A DNA stretch of 64,000 nucleotides from the NCBI GenBank assembly GCA_033085395.1, contig JANQBS010000139.1:42935-106934 (forward strand). Reading direction: 5' to 3'. This stretch comes from Xanthoparmelia taractica (lineage: Eukaryota; Ascomycota; Lecanoromycetes; Lecanorales; Parmeliaceae). Position numbers and translations under genes: made by a program. The notes beneath the pieces are model-generated. The model saw only the letters and a list, made by a program, of their open reading frames with translations, made no database searches and had not been told where the DNA came from. Below, piece by piece: positions 10,641-22,975 of the stretch. How positions within the stretch are numbered: position 1 is the first letter of the stretch; each line of letters begins with the position of its first letter.

Positions 10641-10904
10641 TGCTCAAGCTGCATATGTGGAAGACCGCACAGCCCGGGTGCTTCGGCAGAGTTAGATGAC
10701 GAGTCTGGCGGGCTCCACAGACGCCTCCTTCCTTACGATGAAAGAATCTTCGCAAGGATGTGCATCCGTGCCACTTTTCCGTCGTCCAAGCGTGGTCGCC
10801 CTCGCCGAAAAGCCCTTTGAGTCGGATATTTTTATATATAACACGCAACAAAGTTGCAATGCCGGGTTGAAGTTGGTCGAAAATAATGCCGGACGTTCAC
10901 GATA

Positions 10905-12119
10905 TCAGTGGCCATTCGGAAGAGGTATGTTCGGATACTCGATCTCAGTCCTGGGTGTGACTGGTAGGCAGGGGTTTCGACTCTGGCAAGACGTCCTCGT
11001 TGTCGTCGTCGGTACACATTCAGGCGAGGACTGAGTTTTCATCAACGGATTACCCAACCCCTCGCCCAAACCATTGCACCCCCCCTTCTCTATCTCCTGT
11101 TCCCAGAGCTCGAAACACTGACGGAGCTCGTGGAGGTTCCCAAGCTCCTGGTCGTTGCGGGTTACGATGATGGAGTCCCACGTGTTGCGGGAAGTTATCT
11201 TGAGATTAGGGTAGACTTGAGCCATGGCATCGACGAACTGTATAGGCGCTACGCAAGTCCATAATTTGTTGCTTGTTTGGCCCGTTGTCCTCATCAGTGG
11301 ATTGGAATACTGGTCCAATGCTTCAATCTATCAAATTTCAATTATTTGACACTACCAAGGGGGAGGGCTGTTGACCCACCATAGCACTGAAGACGATTGT
11401 AGCACCAGTGGCATTCGTCTTCTTCTTCGTCAATGTGTCGCTAATCAGCACCACTCTCTTCCTACAAAGCTCAACGAGCTTCTTCTTGCTTCGCGGAATC
11501 CCCGTTGCTCTCGTAGGGACACGATCTATGTTCATCCACCAAGGCGCATCATATTGGTACTGAATTCCTCAAGATGCGAAGTTAAAGCCGTTCTCCGCCG
11601 TGCCGTGGTGTTTGTTTCATTCTCGAAGAAAATCAGCACATGGCTTGAAGTATAAGTCGGCGCCAGACTTTGAAGTAACAGCCAGTACTGGAGAGTCGAT
11701 GCGCCCTCCGTGGTGCTGTTGTTGTTCATATAGTCTCTGAGATAGAGGCTATATGGGCCATGGTGTAACTCGGAGTCCTGGGTGCCCAAGATCTTGTCTG
11801 CAGTTGGTGGGTCCAGCCGATCATCCGGCTTAGGTAGTCCGGTATTGAAGCACCCTGGGTCCTCGTTGCCGATTTCCTCCGACTGCTTACGCTGGTTGTA
11901 GGATTCGATCGTCTCTATAAGCTCTTCCCGTTTACCCCGGCTAGGAATTCCGCGCTGCTTGCAAGCTTCTCTGAGCTGCTGGTCGCTGGAATTTGCAAGG
12001 TTGCCTTCGATTTCTCCGAAGGCATCGTCTTCTAATAAGCGGAGTCTGAGCTCGTTGAGGTCCCCGCGAAAAATGAGGCCTCGGCGCCTCAGCTCGTTTT
12101 TTGCCTGAATTTGGCTCAT
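10905..12119 (-). CDS. SAP-domain protein, long paralogue (SAP-2)
   Basis: Best model: exons 12119..11640, 11559..11380 and 11327..10905, about 360 residues. Intron 2 (11379..11328, GTGGGT..GATAG) is well supported because it joins two long frames in phase; intron 1 (11639..11560) has a weak GTGCTG donor and is tentative. The N-terminus has two SAP-like repeats (NELRRRGLIFRGDLNELRLR; QLREACKQRGIPSRGKREEL followed by IETIESY). An acidic linker and a roughly 200-residue C-terminal region follow, with no domain I recognise (WWMNIDRVPTRATGIPRSKK; LHELRQCFELWEQEIEKGG). SAP modules usually bind DNA or chromatin, so a nuclear role is likely, but no catalytic motif is visible. It lies 0.3 kb from the C5-methyltransferase-like relic, in the same orientation. 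Confidence 0.55.
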
Positions 12120-12687
12120 GTTGGCGGATGTGGTCTGCTCCAGACGCACTTGGACCCCAGCGGAAACCTCTAGTTTTGACTCGCTCTAGTGCCATCCGTT
12201 GCGGCTTTGAGCATGCCCTTTCCCGATTCAAGGTGTATATATTTTTATTGAGGTAAGTTGTATGCCACTGTATGAGCATGACTCTCCCAATTAAGTTCAA
12301 AAAAAGTTCAAAACAGTGGGAAGAGGGTATAGAGAAGGTATAAAGTGAGCCTTTTAACGTCATTGCTCAGGACGACCAAGTCCACGGAGCACGGTCGGGA
12401 TCAGAATCTGCCAAGTCAGTGACAACAGCCTGTGTCATGTTAGCATCGCTGGCAGAATGCAACGTCTCCATCATGGCGATAGGGAGCAAGTTTTTCCTTT
12501 TCCAATGATTTGATGAGAGGTACTAGAGCATATATAATACAGCAGAAGTTGCCTTCGGTACTGAATCTCCTAGTCAACAGTCAAAAGACTCAACACCAGC
12601 GCCATATCTGTGCAAAGGTAGTCAGTCACATGCGCAGACAAGAACTTCGTGCAGACCAGCAGGGCAGGAAAAGCTGTCGGCCCATAC

Positions 12688-13360
12688 CTATAGCAAAAGC
12701 TCCTTAACCCCAATAACCTTGCCCGCGATAACCCCTTCGCCATCAACATCCATTGGATCTTCGGCTGGATCATTCTCCGAAGATCGTGCGCCTCTAAAGT
12801 CAAAGCCCCTAGATGACGAGTCCTCCAGGATGAATGAGGCTGGAAAGGTTGCGCTTCCGGCGAACACATTGTTGCTGGATTTCGGCATGAGAAGCCGCGT
12901 TGGAGTCTGATTGGCACGAGATGTCGGAAAGCAGTAGTGGCAGTTGCTTCTGCTTCGCCGGGCTTCAATGGTGGTTATCGGATGTATTGTTGTCGTTGCC
13001 GGATTTCGGCCAAACTGTTCCATCCCCATCTCATGCTCCCAGAGCTGAAAAGTCCTGACGGAGCGGACGTGACTTCATTGTCTTCTCCATCCCCTTCTAT
13101 CCCCTTCTTCTCGAGCTTCTGCGGGTGAACATTTGCATCCAGGATTCGAGTTCGATTTTGTCTTTGGCCAGCCAGTCTTTGAAGACTAGCAGGTCGCGGT
13201 GACAATCACATCCACGATCATGCAGGAAATTGATGGCCTGCAAGATCTGCCGAGCGACATGCATACACATGTACTCCGGCAAAGGAGATCCAACACGAGT
13301 CCACGAGCAGAGGTCTCCAGAGCGAAGAGCGGAATAGAGACATCGCGACAGAGTTGACAT
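12688..13360 (-). pseudogene. Decayed locus with a kinase-like fragment and an SAP-2-like 3' end
   Basis: The frame 13360..13097 contains VARQILQAINFLHDRG followed by CHRDL, which matches the helix and catalytic-loop HRD region of a protein kinase. The flanking kinase motifs (glycine loop, DFG) are absent and the frame stops after about 85 codons. Downstream, the DNA around 13060-13020 (cagctctgggagcatgag) resembles the FELWEQE region of SAP-2, in a different frame. The last segment, 13029..12688, ends with DPMDVDGEGVIAGKVIGV and a TAG. No continuous splice model was found, so I read this as a mosaic of relics. Confidence 0.35.
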
Positions 13361-16300
13361 CCTTCATGGCTGTCGTTGGTGTGAACCTTCAGAGCCGATG
13401 AGCATATACCGCAGAAGAGATTCAGTCCACTGTTTGCGTCAGTAATCCTAGCATATGGTTGGAGATAGGACTCTCACCAAGATAGCAGCAACTGTCCCAC
13501 GCTGCACTGGGTATATATATATATAAGTGCTAGGTAGCGCTTATATATAAGCATAGAGTTATTTATTAGCAAGCTGAGGTGAGGATAGGCTGCTGTAAGA
13601 GGAGGGTTGGGTGTTATTGGAAGAAGTAGAGGGTAGGGTGGCTGTTAGGCGAAGCTTGCACAGTGGAACCCTAGGCCGAGGAAGGTCGAAACTGTTGAAC
13701 AAGAACGTCAATAAGCAGGAAGCTTTCCTTGGGTGCTCGTCATGGTAGCCAAGTTCCTTGTCGCCAAAACGTGGGAGGCTCAATATCTCTACCACAGTCA
13801 TGCTCGGCTCGAGACCACAATAGAAGAGCTCCCTAACACCTTGGAGCTGTTAGCAGAAGACTGCGAGACTTTGCAAATACCTTTTTGCTCACAGGTGTCG
13901 TGTGCATTTCATCCAGCTCAAACCTGCTTGCAAGAGGTAGGCATGTTCAAGCTCTGAAGAGGGGTATGAGAAGCTATGCGGTACCTTCAGCTTGAAGGTC
14001 AAGAAGTAATAAACATTGTGGCCTCGAAGGTTGATGAGGAGTGGGGAGGAGTAAAGAAGTAGAGGAGGAGGAAGTCCAATATATAGGATCCGGTGAACCT
14101 CGCCAAGATTACTTGTGTCATTCACCAACCAATCACGCCCCAGCCCCCTTGACCAGTATATCACTCATAGCACTAAGTACATGTCTTAGGAGTGTCACTA
14201 TGGAGATCTACAGTGCGGGTCCTATTCCCTTTGGCTAGAAGAAGCGTGAAGTGAGCCTCTGGTCGCCGGATCTGGTATAGACTGGGGCACAGTCAAGGAA
14301 CGCTATCGAGGCTTTTTGTGACTCCTTCACAAGCCAGTGAAGTGTCAAGTGTATAACAAGCTGCTGCTTCACCTATCTACCTGATTGGTCCCCTAGGTGG
14401 CACAGGATCAAAGCACAACCGCTAGTGCTATTGACACACTTCCTTTCTATACGGTGAAGAGGACGCTTAACTGCCTAGTACGCCTTCATTTCCTTCATTC
14501 ACTAAATCGAGAGTGTTCCCCTTCGCTAGAATCACAAGATCATGTGGCCGGAGCTAAGGGGAAAGCCCCTCTATCACTCATTCTTTGGAGTGACTCATTG
14601 GATCCTCCTGCTCCCCTGCTAGTCCATCCACTGGGACGTGTAGACTCGCAGCAGGGGTCTAAGTGATGCTGGAAGCTTAGGTTGGACCGTGTGAAGTGTT
14701 GGGTCAAGAGCTAGATATCGCTTCACTGACCAAATCCCGAGGAGAGCGGTAGAGGCCCTGATTGGTATAGAGGGAACGCAGGGGATCCGCGGCTTCACAA
14801 TGGTCTCTTCGACTCTAGTGAAGAATACTCCTGATACTTGGATGTCGCTTCACTCGTCGACGGAACGTGGCTTAGGGCTCGATAGATGTAGGTTCGATAA
14901 GGAGGATAGATCGTCTTTAGAGTTTGTGCAGATAGCGCCGAGAATGGATTGCTGTTCAACCCTTCCGTGCAGCTAGTTAGAGAGGTTAGCCTCATTCAAT
15001 GCAAGCTAAGCCTCGTCGGTCCACTACTGGCTCGGTAGCGAGGCTTACGAAGAGCCATCACTCCGTCCTTTTGGCCATGTTGGACAAGCACTGTGTGGAT
15101 CTTCGCTGCACATTGGGCCGGTACGCGATCAAGAAGAGAAGTAATTTAAGCCTTCATTCTAGCACTCAAGGAATGATGGATAAATACACTCACCTCGTAA
15201 CTAGACCTAGCTAACTCAGAGTAAACTGTCAGAGCATTTCAACAGGACAGTGGTTTCGAGACGCAGACACGGAGTAGTACAGGATAACGTTGCGGGATTA
15301 CAGCCGAAAGAAACCGATAACTCCTTGCTTGCGGTCTGAGCCTAACAAGGGGCGTTCTTCGCACAACCTCCCTTTCCACTCGATCAACTTGATATCTATA
15401 ACAAGGTGGCCGTAGATACGCTCTATTGATCATTCTCACAGCTCCGCAAAGTTATACGATACAGGGAGAGAGACTCGAGTTGTTGGAGACCCCTAAGCAA
15501 AAGGCAGCCTTGTAAAGGTTAGCATGGAACAGGATGTGGGGGGTTTGAACTCTGCATGAGTCTCATCGTTGAGTCAATCTCCTTGCGGCCTGGAGTTATC
15601 TGCTTTGAGTTGCGTTTCCAGTATTCTACCCAGTTGGCTAAGCAGTGCTGTCGATAAAGGCCTTTTAGAACCCCTCCCCAGGTATTCCTTAACTCCTCTT
15701 CCACGTGACCCACCGCACCTTCGTTCGGAGTACCCAGCAATTACTCTTCCATAGCCTACACTGGCCGTCCCTCGGTCGCGGGATCCTCAGAGCTCATCAG
15801 GGATTGCAGGAGTTCGTTAACATACGGGTCAACTAGAACAGACCTCCTGGGTTACCGACAGGCATCCATTTACATATTTAAGTTCATTCAGAGCATTGCG
15901 AGCTTCGCCCACGGCTCAATAAGATTCAAAGACACAGAGCTGCCGCAGTCAGTATTGAGAGTGCCTGCAGATGGCTCTCCAGCTGTTGGTCGTCACCGCT
16001 TGCCAGGATCTCATACAGGTATATAAAAACGGTTTATACTCTGGATCCGAACCATTTCACTAGTGGATAACGACTCGCTATGATGCTGCAAGAGTATCTT
16101 GCTAAGAATGAGAAGTGCCACCTGAAAGATCCTTAGAAGATATGACCTTGTTCTGTGGTAGAAGGCAAGCTAGTGCACATCCTTTTCCGTTTGGCTTACG
16201 GATGTTGTCTACTGCCGGATCCTTACAAGACATGGTCCTGGTCTATGGCACCGGGCAAGCCGGTGCACACCATTTTCCGGTTGGCTTACTATGGCGTCTA

Positions 16301-17808
16301 CTACCTTGTCCTTAGCAGTCATGATTCTGATTCATGGCGAAGGGTAAGCCGGTGCACATCTTTTTCCGGCCAGTTTACTATTACCGGCTGTGTCCTTGTC
16401 TTTTGATGTCGCCATTTGTGCATCTGAACTAACTTAATGTTTAGTCTTCGCCGTCCAGAATGAGTTATTCTAGGCTGCTTTCCACTCGAAAAATAGGGTC
16501 GATTGCGAGGTTTGGGTATTTGACTTTGATCCAGGAACCTGTGAGACTATACTAGGGAGATGTTACGGTGCTATCTGGGTCGAACGGTCTTTCCAACATG
16601 GCATGGAAAGAAACAGGGGGTGGCTTCTATGGGACAAGAAGTCCGAAGCCCTGGGTCTTTTTACTGAGGTCAGGTCTCAACAACAATGCGCCCAAGAAAA
16701 GCTGGAACACACGACAGGTTGGTAGGCATGTCAAATATTTGGAGGACAGGAGGGTGCTTTACAGCCAAGAGGTATTGATGAAAATATCTCCATGCTTCGA
16801 AAACCAAGCCTCCTGGTTTGCAAGAAAAAGCTACGAGGGTGATACGCAGCTGGTTCGAATGCAAAGGACTATGCGTACTGGACGGCCTTCTTACTGTTCT
16901 GGTCTCGATATCATCGGATGTCTTGGGCTTATTTCAAGTAACTAGTCTGTTGAGTCCTTGGGGGATATGGAGAGTCTATGCAGCAATACTGACTGGGTCT
17001 AAGACGCAGATAATAAAAAGCCTAGGGAGAGCGAAATACGAGATCTCGACCGGAACCCTCAAGACTTATTACCTCCCCGTCCTCCTCCACCTCTTCGTCC
17101 TGCTCGTCCTGCTCGTTCTACTCGTCCTCTTGATATTCCTGGGCTTTCTGTCCCTCTACGTCGTCATCCTCCTCCCGCTGCTACTACTACCCTCTTTGCC
17201 TCTAGCAGTTCCCGCCAATTCGGTTCTCGACAGGATTTGTTGCACAGATGTTTTAATATCCGTTCGAGGTTCCCCTTTGTTCCGCGGTCATCTCTCTTCC
17301 GTTTACCATGTTTAAAAGAGGCTTCGACTCAGGAACTGGAGCAAAGTCCTCATGACCTCTGCTGCATGGCAATACTCCTAAGAGCCGGGACAGCTGAAAA
17401 GTTCACCAGCATATGGTGCCCCTCAAAAACGTCTGCTGTCTTTGGTCGCTTAGAGCTGTCTAAGCTAAGTGCTTCCCACCACATGCCAGCTGCAGTGAGA
17501 CCGAACTGCTGTCTAATAAGCGGAGCGAAGAAACATCAATCTTACCCAAGAGCTTTGCGCAACGACGGGGGAATTAGTCGAAGTACTTTGTTTGAAGGCT
17601 TAGACTGCACCAGTTACACGGTTTGAGTATTGACGCTGCACCTAACCACTTCAAATGTAAAAGCCACCTATCGAATATCAATGAGAGTGGTATTGGTGCA
17701 ATTCGATATCTGCATGTCAAGTCTTTGCCTGGCGAGGCCTACAAGGCCCTGTCTAGTACTGTTGTTAGCTGTTTCACAGTCTATGGAGTAGGATAGCCGT
17801 ACTCCACC
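13361..17808. other. 4.4-kb gene-free region
   Basis: Apart from the tandem repeat listed separately, no gene is supported. The longest ORFs (125 and 165 residues, + strand, 16568-17315) have no recognisable motifs; the second owes its length to a (CTC/GTC)n-like tract at 17080-17190 that would read as poly-Leu/Val on + and as a Glu/Asp/Gln-rich stretch on the minus strand. The many short frames and mixed strand signals suit old transposon or pseudogene debris, but no terminal repeats or polymerase/transposase motifs were recognised. Confidence 0.4.
16137..16404. repeat. Three-unit tandem repeat, unit about 89 bp
   Basis: Three imperfect head-to-tail copies begin near 16137, 16226 and 16315. 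Shared blocks include a trinucleotide-rich start (atgacc/atggtcc/atgattc), GCAAGC(T/C)(A/G)GTGCACA, TTTTCCG(T/G) and GGCTTAC..GT..CTAC, then CCTTG. Divergence between copies is roughly 20-30% by eye. No coding function is evident. Confidence 0.6.
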
Positions 17809-18010
17809 TCAATCACCGAGCTCCTTTTCGACTGCTTCCAGCGATATATCCAGATCCTCTAGGCCGAATCGATTAAGCAAAATAAACAGCCTCGGTCACT
17901 CTTTAGCCGCGATTGTGAAGGCTCTCAGGAACATGGTATTTGTGACCGATGGTGGGTTTTCAAGTAGGAGAAAAGACTCGTTCCATCTCGGAAGACACTG
18001 CTCGTTATTA
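17809..18010 (-). pseudogene. Coding relic with one in-frame TGA
   Basis: A minus-strand frame of about 65 codons without a start codon reads QCLPRWNESFLLLENPPSV, then FLRAFTIAAKE, TGA, PRLFILLNRFGLEDLDISLE and AVEKELGD followed by TGA. Composition and periodicity are protein-like on both sides of the first TGA, which a single C-to-T change from CGA would explain. No family recognised. Likely the 3' end of a decayed gene. Confidence 0.35.
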
Positions 18011-19089
18011 GATACCGATGCTCAAACGTAATGTTGGTAGGAACTGCTTTCGTCAGATTGTCTTGGTCCACCAATCCAGAGTTTAGATTTGCCGATACTT
18101 ACTAAGTAAACCCTCCACCAATCATAACCACAGCGTCCTCCCCTCAAATCTGCTACTACTGTATTACCTATCGCCAATGATAACAGATAGTCTAGCTGGC
18201 TTTGATCTCACAACTACACAGACTACCATCGGATAGACCACAAAGTGCACCTTCATCGGTTAGATATCATCACAGTGAAAGACTTGAATTAGTGAGTCTC
18301 CTGTAATGACCTCGGGAGTCTCATGGCGGGGTTGATGAACGTCAGCGAGCTCAGTATGGATGGTCTGCACACCAGCAGATGGTCATCTAGCTATCCATCC
18401 GTCCATCCATTCACCCGTCTATGCGCATATAGGCTGCAACAGTAAGTGGCTGTAAGCTGGGCCTTTTGCAAAGACTGATTTAGGTACAGAAACATTACCG
18501 CTTGGGGAGCACCGTCACCTCCAAGGCTCGCGGCCTTCTTACGATAAGCCTGCTTCACATACCATTAAGGCCTTACGCTCCCTGCCGTTATCAGCATCAG
18601 ATTACTTGCAGAGAGCACAAACGAGCTATACTCGTCCCCTCTTCCACCGAGATTTTGAATTCCATTGGATTTATGATGCCAGCTAGGGTCACAACATTTG
18701 AAAAGTCTGCTAGGCTCGCGGCTATCATACTTCGAAGCACGGCGGACCATAGACGAATGTATGCTGATCGGATAATCTCTAAAGCACAAAGTGAATGGAG
18801 CACACGGCCGGAGCACACAGCCAGAGTAAACGGTCCCCAGATCACACGGCTAGCCGCCCACGCAAATCGAGGTGGCACTCTAAGAATACTCCTCAGCCGA
18901 CGGGAATCGCGTTGACCCACTGCATCACAGCATCGAACGAATCGGATTAACATGCCCCAAGGTACTTCAACAGCCTACACCTCGTTGGCACCAGTGACCT
19001 TCGCACTTTCAGCGCTATCCTCGTCAAGATCATCCTTCCTCCTTTGTGCGAGAATATTCTCCGCGGCTTAAGAGGCTTTTCAGCGCCAA
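18011..19089. other. Gene-poor stretch
   Basis: Overlapping ORFs on both strands at 18502-18953 (118-137 residues) have no recognisable domain and cannot be ranked by coding quality. A short (ATCC/GTCC)n-like tract lies at 18390-18412. Nothing else seen. Confidence 0.35.
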
Positions 19090-20060
19090 CATTAGAACAT
19101 GTTTGTCTAGGCCTACTGGCTCTGGCGTTGAGAACGCCAGGCGATTACGATGCTGTGCCCATGATCCTGCAGTTCGAAAATGAGAACACCAGTTCGAAAA
19201 TGAGAACACCAGTCAACAGCTCGACGGTTGGTAAAGTACTTACTTAGTGCACTGTTGCCAGCCGTGCGTGTTTTTTCTACATCCACGAACAGACGCCTTC
19301 AGGTTATGATAATCGATTCGATCAGGTCCTTGACGGATATCTTTCGAATACATAAACACGTCAGATGGGGTCTCAACGCATTTTCTACACGAAAGACCTA
19401 AATAACGACGGCAAAGGCAAATCAGACCCCTCTCATACTCATCAGGATCTCTCTACCCTCACGGGTTGGTGACTCTCTTCTATATTGAAAGCCCACCTCC
19501 GATCCGAATCATGCACACGACCTCCTCTCCTGGAAAAGACCAGACAAGAGCGCTAAAGAGCTTGGGATTAGACCTTTTGCTGGCCAAGTCAGTGTGTAGC
19601 AAAGGCAAATACCACATACATAGCTACCGATGTGCGTGAAGGCTTCAAACCGAAATTAGAAGATGCCTGTCAGAGCCTGCTAGCTCTGGCATTGAGAACG
19701 CACAATCACCCGGACGAACATGATGCTGTGCCCATTATCTCTGAAAATCGAGTATGAGAACACTAGTCAACATTTCGACAGTTGATGAAGGGTTCATTTG
19801 GTGGACTATTGCGAGCCTTGCTTGCGTCTGCAACATGAAAGAACGAACGAACTACAGGGCTATGATGGTTGATCCGATCACGACCTTGACGAATGGTCTA
19901 CATTTACTAAGACAGGTTTAAAAGACCAATAACGATGGCGGTGAAGGCCAACTCCCCTTCTCGAAGCCGTCAAGATCCCTCTATCACTGCTAGTTAGTGA
20001 CTCTCTACTAGATAAGACCACGTGAAGTCCGGTCAGAATCATGCGTACAAAGCTCTCTAT
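19090..20060. repeat. Segmental duplication: two diverged copies about 0.4 kb long
   Basis: The blocks 19105-19540 and 19680-20055 align over their length. Shared landmarks in order: CTGGCTCTGGCGTTGAGAAC / CTAGCTCTGGCATTGAGAAC; ATGCTGTGCCCAT; GAGAACAC..AGTCAAC; TCGACGGTTG / TCGACAGTTG; TGATAATCGATTCGATCA / TGATGGTTGATCCGATCA; TTGACGGAT / TTGACGAAT; AAGACC.AATAACGA; ATCCCTCTA / ATCTCTCTA; GGTTGGTGACTCTCT / AGTTAGTGACTCTCT. The first copy also has a perfect 20-bp direct duplication at 19171-19210. Differences are largely transitions. Function unknown; neither copy holds a convincing ORF. Confidence 0.55.
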
Positions 20061-21208
20061 GAAGGAAGACTAGAAAAAAGAGCTGTTGTGCTTGAGATAA
20101 TCCCTTTAACAGGGGCGTCAGCGAACAGCAAGGCATTATACCACCTAGTTGGCTATCAACATGCGTGCAGATCTCAGGTAGTCGCCATCCCGGAGAATGG
20201 GTTATATCCCTTCCAGTTTGAACACGCTGTCTCTACCTGGTACACGCTACTGCTCCCTCTATCCCTTACTCTACGGTATAAAAGAAAAAACCAACTGCCA
20301 GAGCAAGTGAAAAAAACAGGCACGACACGCTCACTCGGTAGATATTAAAAGCGAATGACAATATCAAAGAGCGAACACAGGATGACATGCGGCAGGTTGT
20401 AACGCTATCAGGCTGGCAGCAAAAGACTATTCCATCTACATATATACTCGAGACAATATCACCGTATGTATCCAAGGACCCCACATGACCGCAAGACCAC
20501 GTGGAACCTAATAGCTCCACTTTGGCCTGTATGGCTCGAGGCACGCTCCGCCAAAAAAGAACCTACATCGACCCACCTAACAGCTGTGAGGCCACGGTCG
20601 TAGTCAATGCTGATACTCTATGTTCCAACTCGGAAATCCTGCAGAAGTAACGGCATAGCGAAGTTCTCTGCTCCCTTTTTGTGGAACGGTATTTGGCTCG
20701 CTGTTTTGGTGCAATATGATATGAAAGGGCGAATTGGCTACGACGAGAGGAAGGGGTTTGGAGCGAAGTATGTAATTGATCCTTGTTGAAATTGTGGGCA
20801 GGTGCAATGTTCGGGTACTCGTTAACGTACGCTTCACGAAGTAGTTTACTGCAAGTATGGAATAGTATATCAAAGCAGTTGTTGAAGCGGAAAGATAGCA
20901 CATGAATGGACAGAACTGAGTCGGGGCTAGAATGTATTGCGTGAACACTCCATAATTATCATAAAAGTCCAAAAGTGTCTGAACCCATCTTGTACGCGCT
21001 TTCTCCGTGGAGTTGCCAAGTGTTCTAGACGTAGGATACTTCTATCTTGAAAAGCTGCTTTTCCATGAAACCGAGAAATTCGTAGAGGCCTTCAGGCTTG
21101 TTGATGTGCGGTCCAAATGGTGCCTAATAATCAACCCCCCGACATGAATATCTTCGAAGATAGCAGATAAATGAGCCCGTTTGTGCAAACGTTTTCCGTA
21201 AGATTGTG
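20061..21208. other. Gene-poor stretch
   Basis: Overlapping ORFs of up to 122 residues on both strands around 20563-20972 and 20022-20348 show no motif or splice support. Nothing recognisable. Confidence 0.35.
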
Positions 21209-21766
21209 TCACCGATTGGACCTGTCTAGCCTATACGACATACTATCGCCGCTCTGGACAATTGTAAGCGCAACTGAAGCGGTAAGACCCCTTTCTGAAA
21301 TGTCCCACGGTATGCGAAAGCCGGAGTAAGCGACGACTAGATTTCTCGTGACTGGCATGCCTAGAAAGTGCATATCAGACCACAGGCCGAGATAATTCTC
21401 AAATCCCACTCGATGTTCTTGTACGAGAGGTGCCAGCGCCGACGAAAGAGGGCGTCCCGGCGAGAACGGTGGGAAGTGTGGCTGGAGGTACGGAGGATGC
21501 TGGTATGCATGAGGCGGTGTGTGCGGTATGATGTGATGGATCGATTCTGCGACATTGTGGGTGATTTTCATCACGGGAGCTTGCGTGGACTGCAGCCGTA
21601 TGCACTGCTGACGATATGCCCTGCTAGCGGTGATGGAGATGCGTAGACTAGTAGCAATAGAACCAGGTATTGTTTCATTGAGTGCGGCGGCCATTGACCG
21701 TGTACTTCGATGTGTATCCGATCGATATGCATTGACCAGTGGCCGTGTGCCTTCATGCTTTCCCAA
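21209..21766 (-). CDS. Hypothetical protein (185-codon ORF)
   Basis: A single continuous minus-strand ORF whose C-terminal half is protein-like (LVQEHRVGFENYLGLWSDMH, LVVAYSGFRIPWDISERGL). Two other frames in the same interval are also open for 60-90 codons. One of them, from about 21676, begins with a signal-peptide-like MKQYLVLLLLVYASPSPLAG and stops after 35 codons, so the true frame or splice structure is uncertain. No family recognised; it may be a relic of a secreted-protein gene. Confidence 0.28.
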   Translation of the reverse strand: MGKHEGTRPLVNAYRSDTHRSTRSMAAALNETIPGSIATSLRISITASRAYRQQCIRLQSTQAPVMKITHNVAESIHHIIPHTPPHAYQHPPYLQPHFPPFSPGRPLSSALAPLVQEHRVGFENYLGLWSDMHFLGMPVTRNLVVAYSGFRIPWDISERGLTASVALTIVQSGDSMSYRLDRSNR

Positions 21767-22975
21767 ACGTTGTGTCTTTGCTGGCTTTATGAACCTTCAA
21801 AACCCCGTGGGAATAACGCAAAAGAGCACCAGCCTGCTTGATCGTATCTGTAATCTTGATAGGTACGCTTATTGCAGGGATGTTCCTGCACCCAAATTAG
21901 TCTTTGTAGCGAGTTGACCGTACAGCGACTTAGCCTGTATACCCTACAAAGGCACAAAAGGATGCTACGGCTCTAGAATAGGCCAAGACGGATGAGTAGC
22001 GATCGGTCGGTGTGGCGCCTCTATATATGAGTCTTGCCAATGCTCCGAATCCCTCCTATGAGCGACCCACCCTCCCCTCCTGCCGCTATCGTATAGGATC
22101 CCGATATCCCACAATCGTGTTACGATGAACGACGCATCTATCAAAGAAGGGGCAGTTGTGGAGCCCGTGTAGATTAAGGCCGTATTGTCTCTGGGGTCTT
22201 GCCAATCTAGACGCATCCGGCGATTGGCTTAACGGCCGCGTTGCCCATAAAAGGCACTCAGGAACGAACGCTTGACCTCGAATGTCTTGACTTGGACCCA
22301 TCAGCATAGAAGATGGCAGACTCATAACAAGGCTTGGAGGATTTTTCAGGCTGGCTGGTGAGCCAGTAAGAAGTCCTAGAACAGAACAGATTAGCCAAGA
22401 TGATTATGGAGCATGCTCTGGGTAGAGCGTTAACATTCCATACGCAGAGCAGCACGATGGAGCATCTAGATTGAAGAGACTCTTCTCAAGCCATACTACT
22501 GGTGAGGGAAGCAGATATGCCTTGCAGGTATTATCTTGGTAGACTTTGTGATACAGCGGGCCAAACCTCGAGTCACGTGGCCCTAATTTGCTGACGTCAT
22601 CCTCCCTTGCATCTATTGATGGCGCACGAAAACTTTAAGAAACCTTCTACGATTTGAGCTTGAAGAGATGCTTGCTATACTTAAGGATTTTATTTTCTTC
22701 TACATGGGCGGGTAGTCGAGGTTTTCAACTCCACAAGAGTCTGCTTCAGATACAGGTACCTTCCCAATTCCCATCCATAGCAACGTCTCCATCTCCCCGA
22801 AATCTGGTCAAGACGCCATTGACCAGGACAACAATGAGGTCCATCATCTGCTTGTAGGAAGATCGTCTCCATTGAAAATGACAAGTCCCACTGTTGCTAA
22901 GTCGTTCCTTTACAGAATATCCAACCTCCATCACACTTTCCATCCAGCTGAAAAAGGGTATGGCGGCAAAGCCTC
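21767..22975. other. Gene-poor stretch
   Basis: Short ORFs only, all 95 residues or fewer and mutually overlapping. No domain, RNA gene or repeat recognised. Confidence 0.35.

Noticed and set aside
16818..17315. 165-codon + strand ORF with a poly-Leu/Val stretch suggesting membrane helices
   Set aside because: The hydrophobic run comes from a simple CTCGTCCTG-type repeat; no start context, family or flanking exon supports it.
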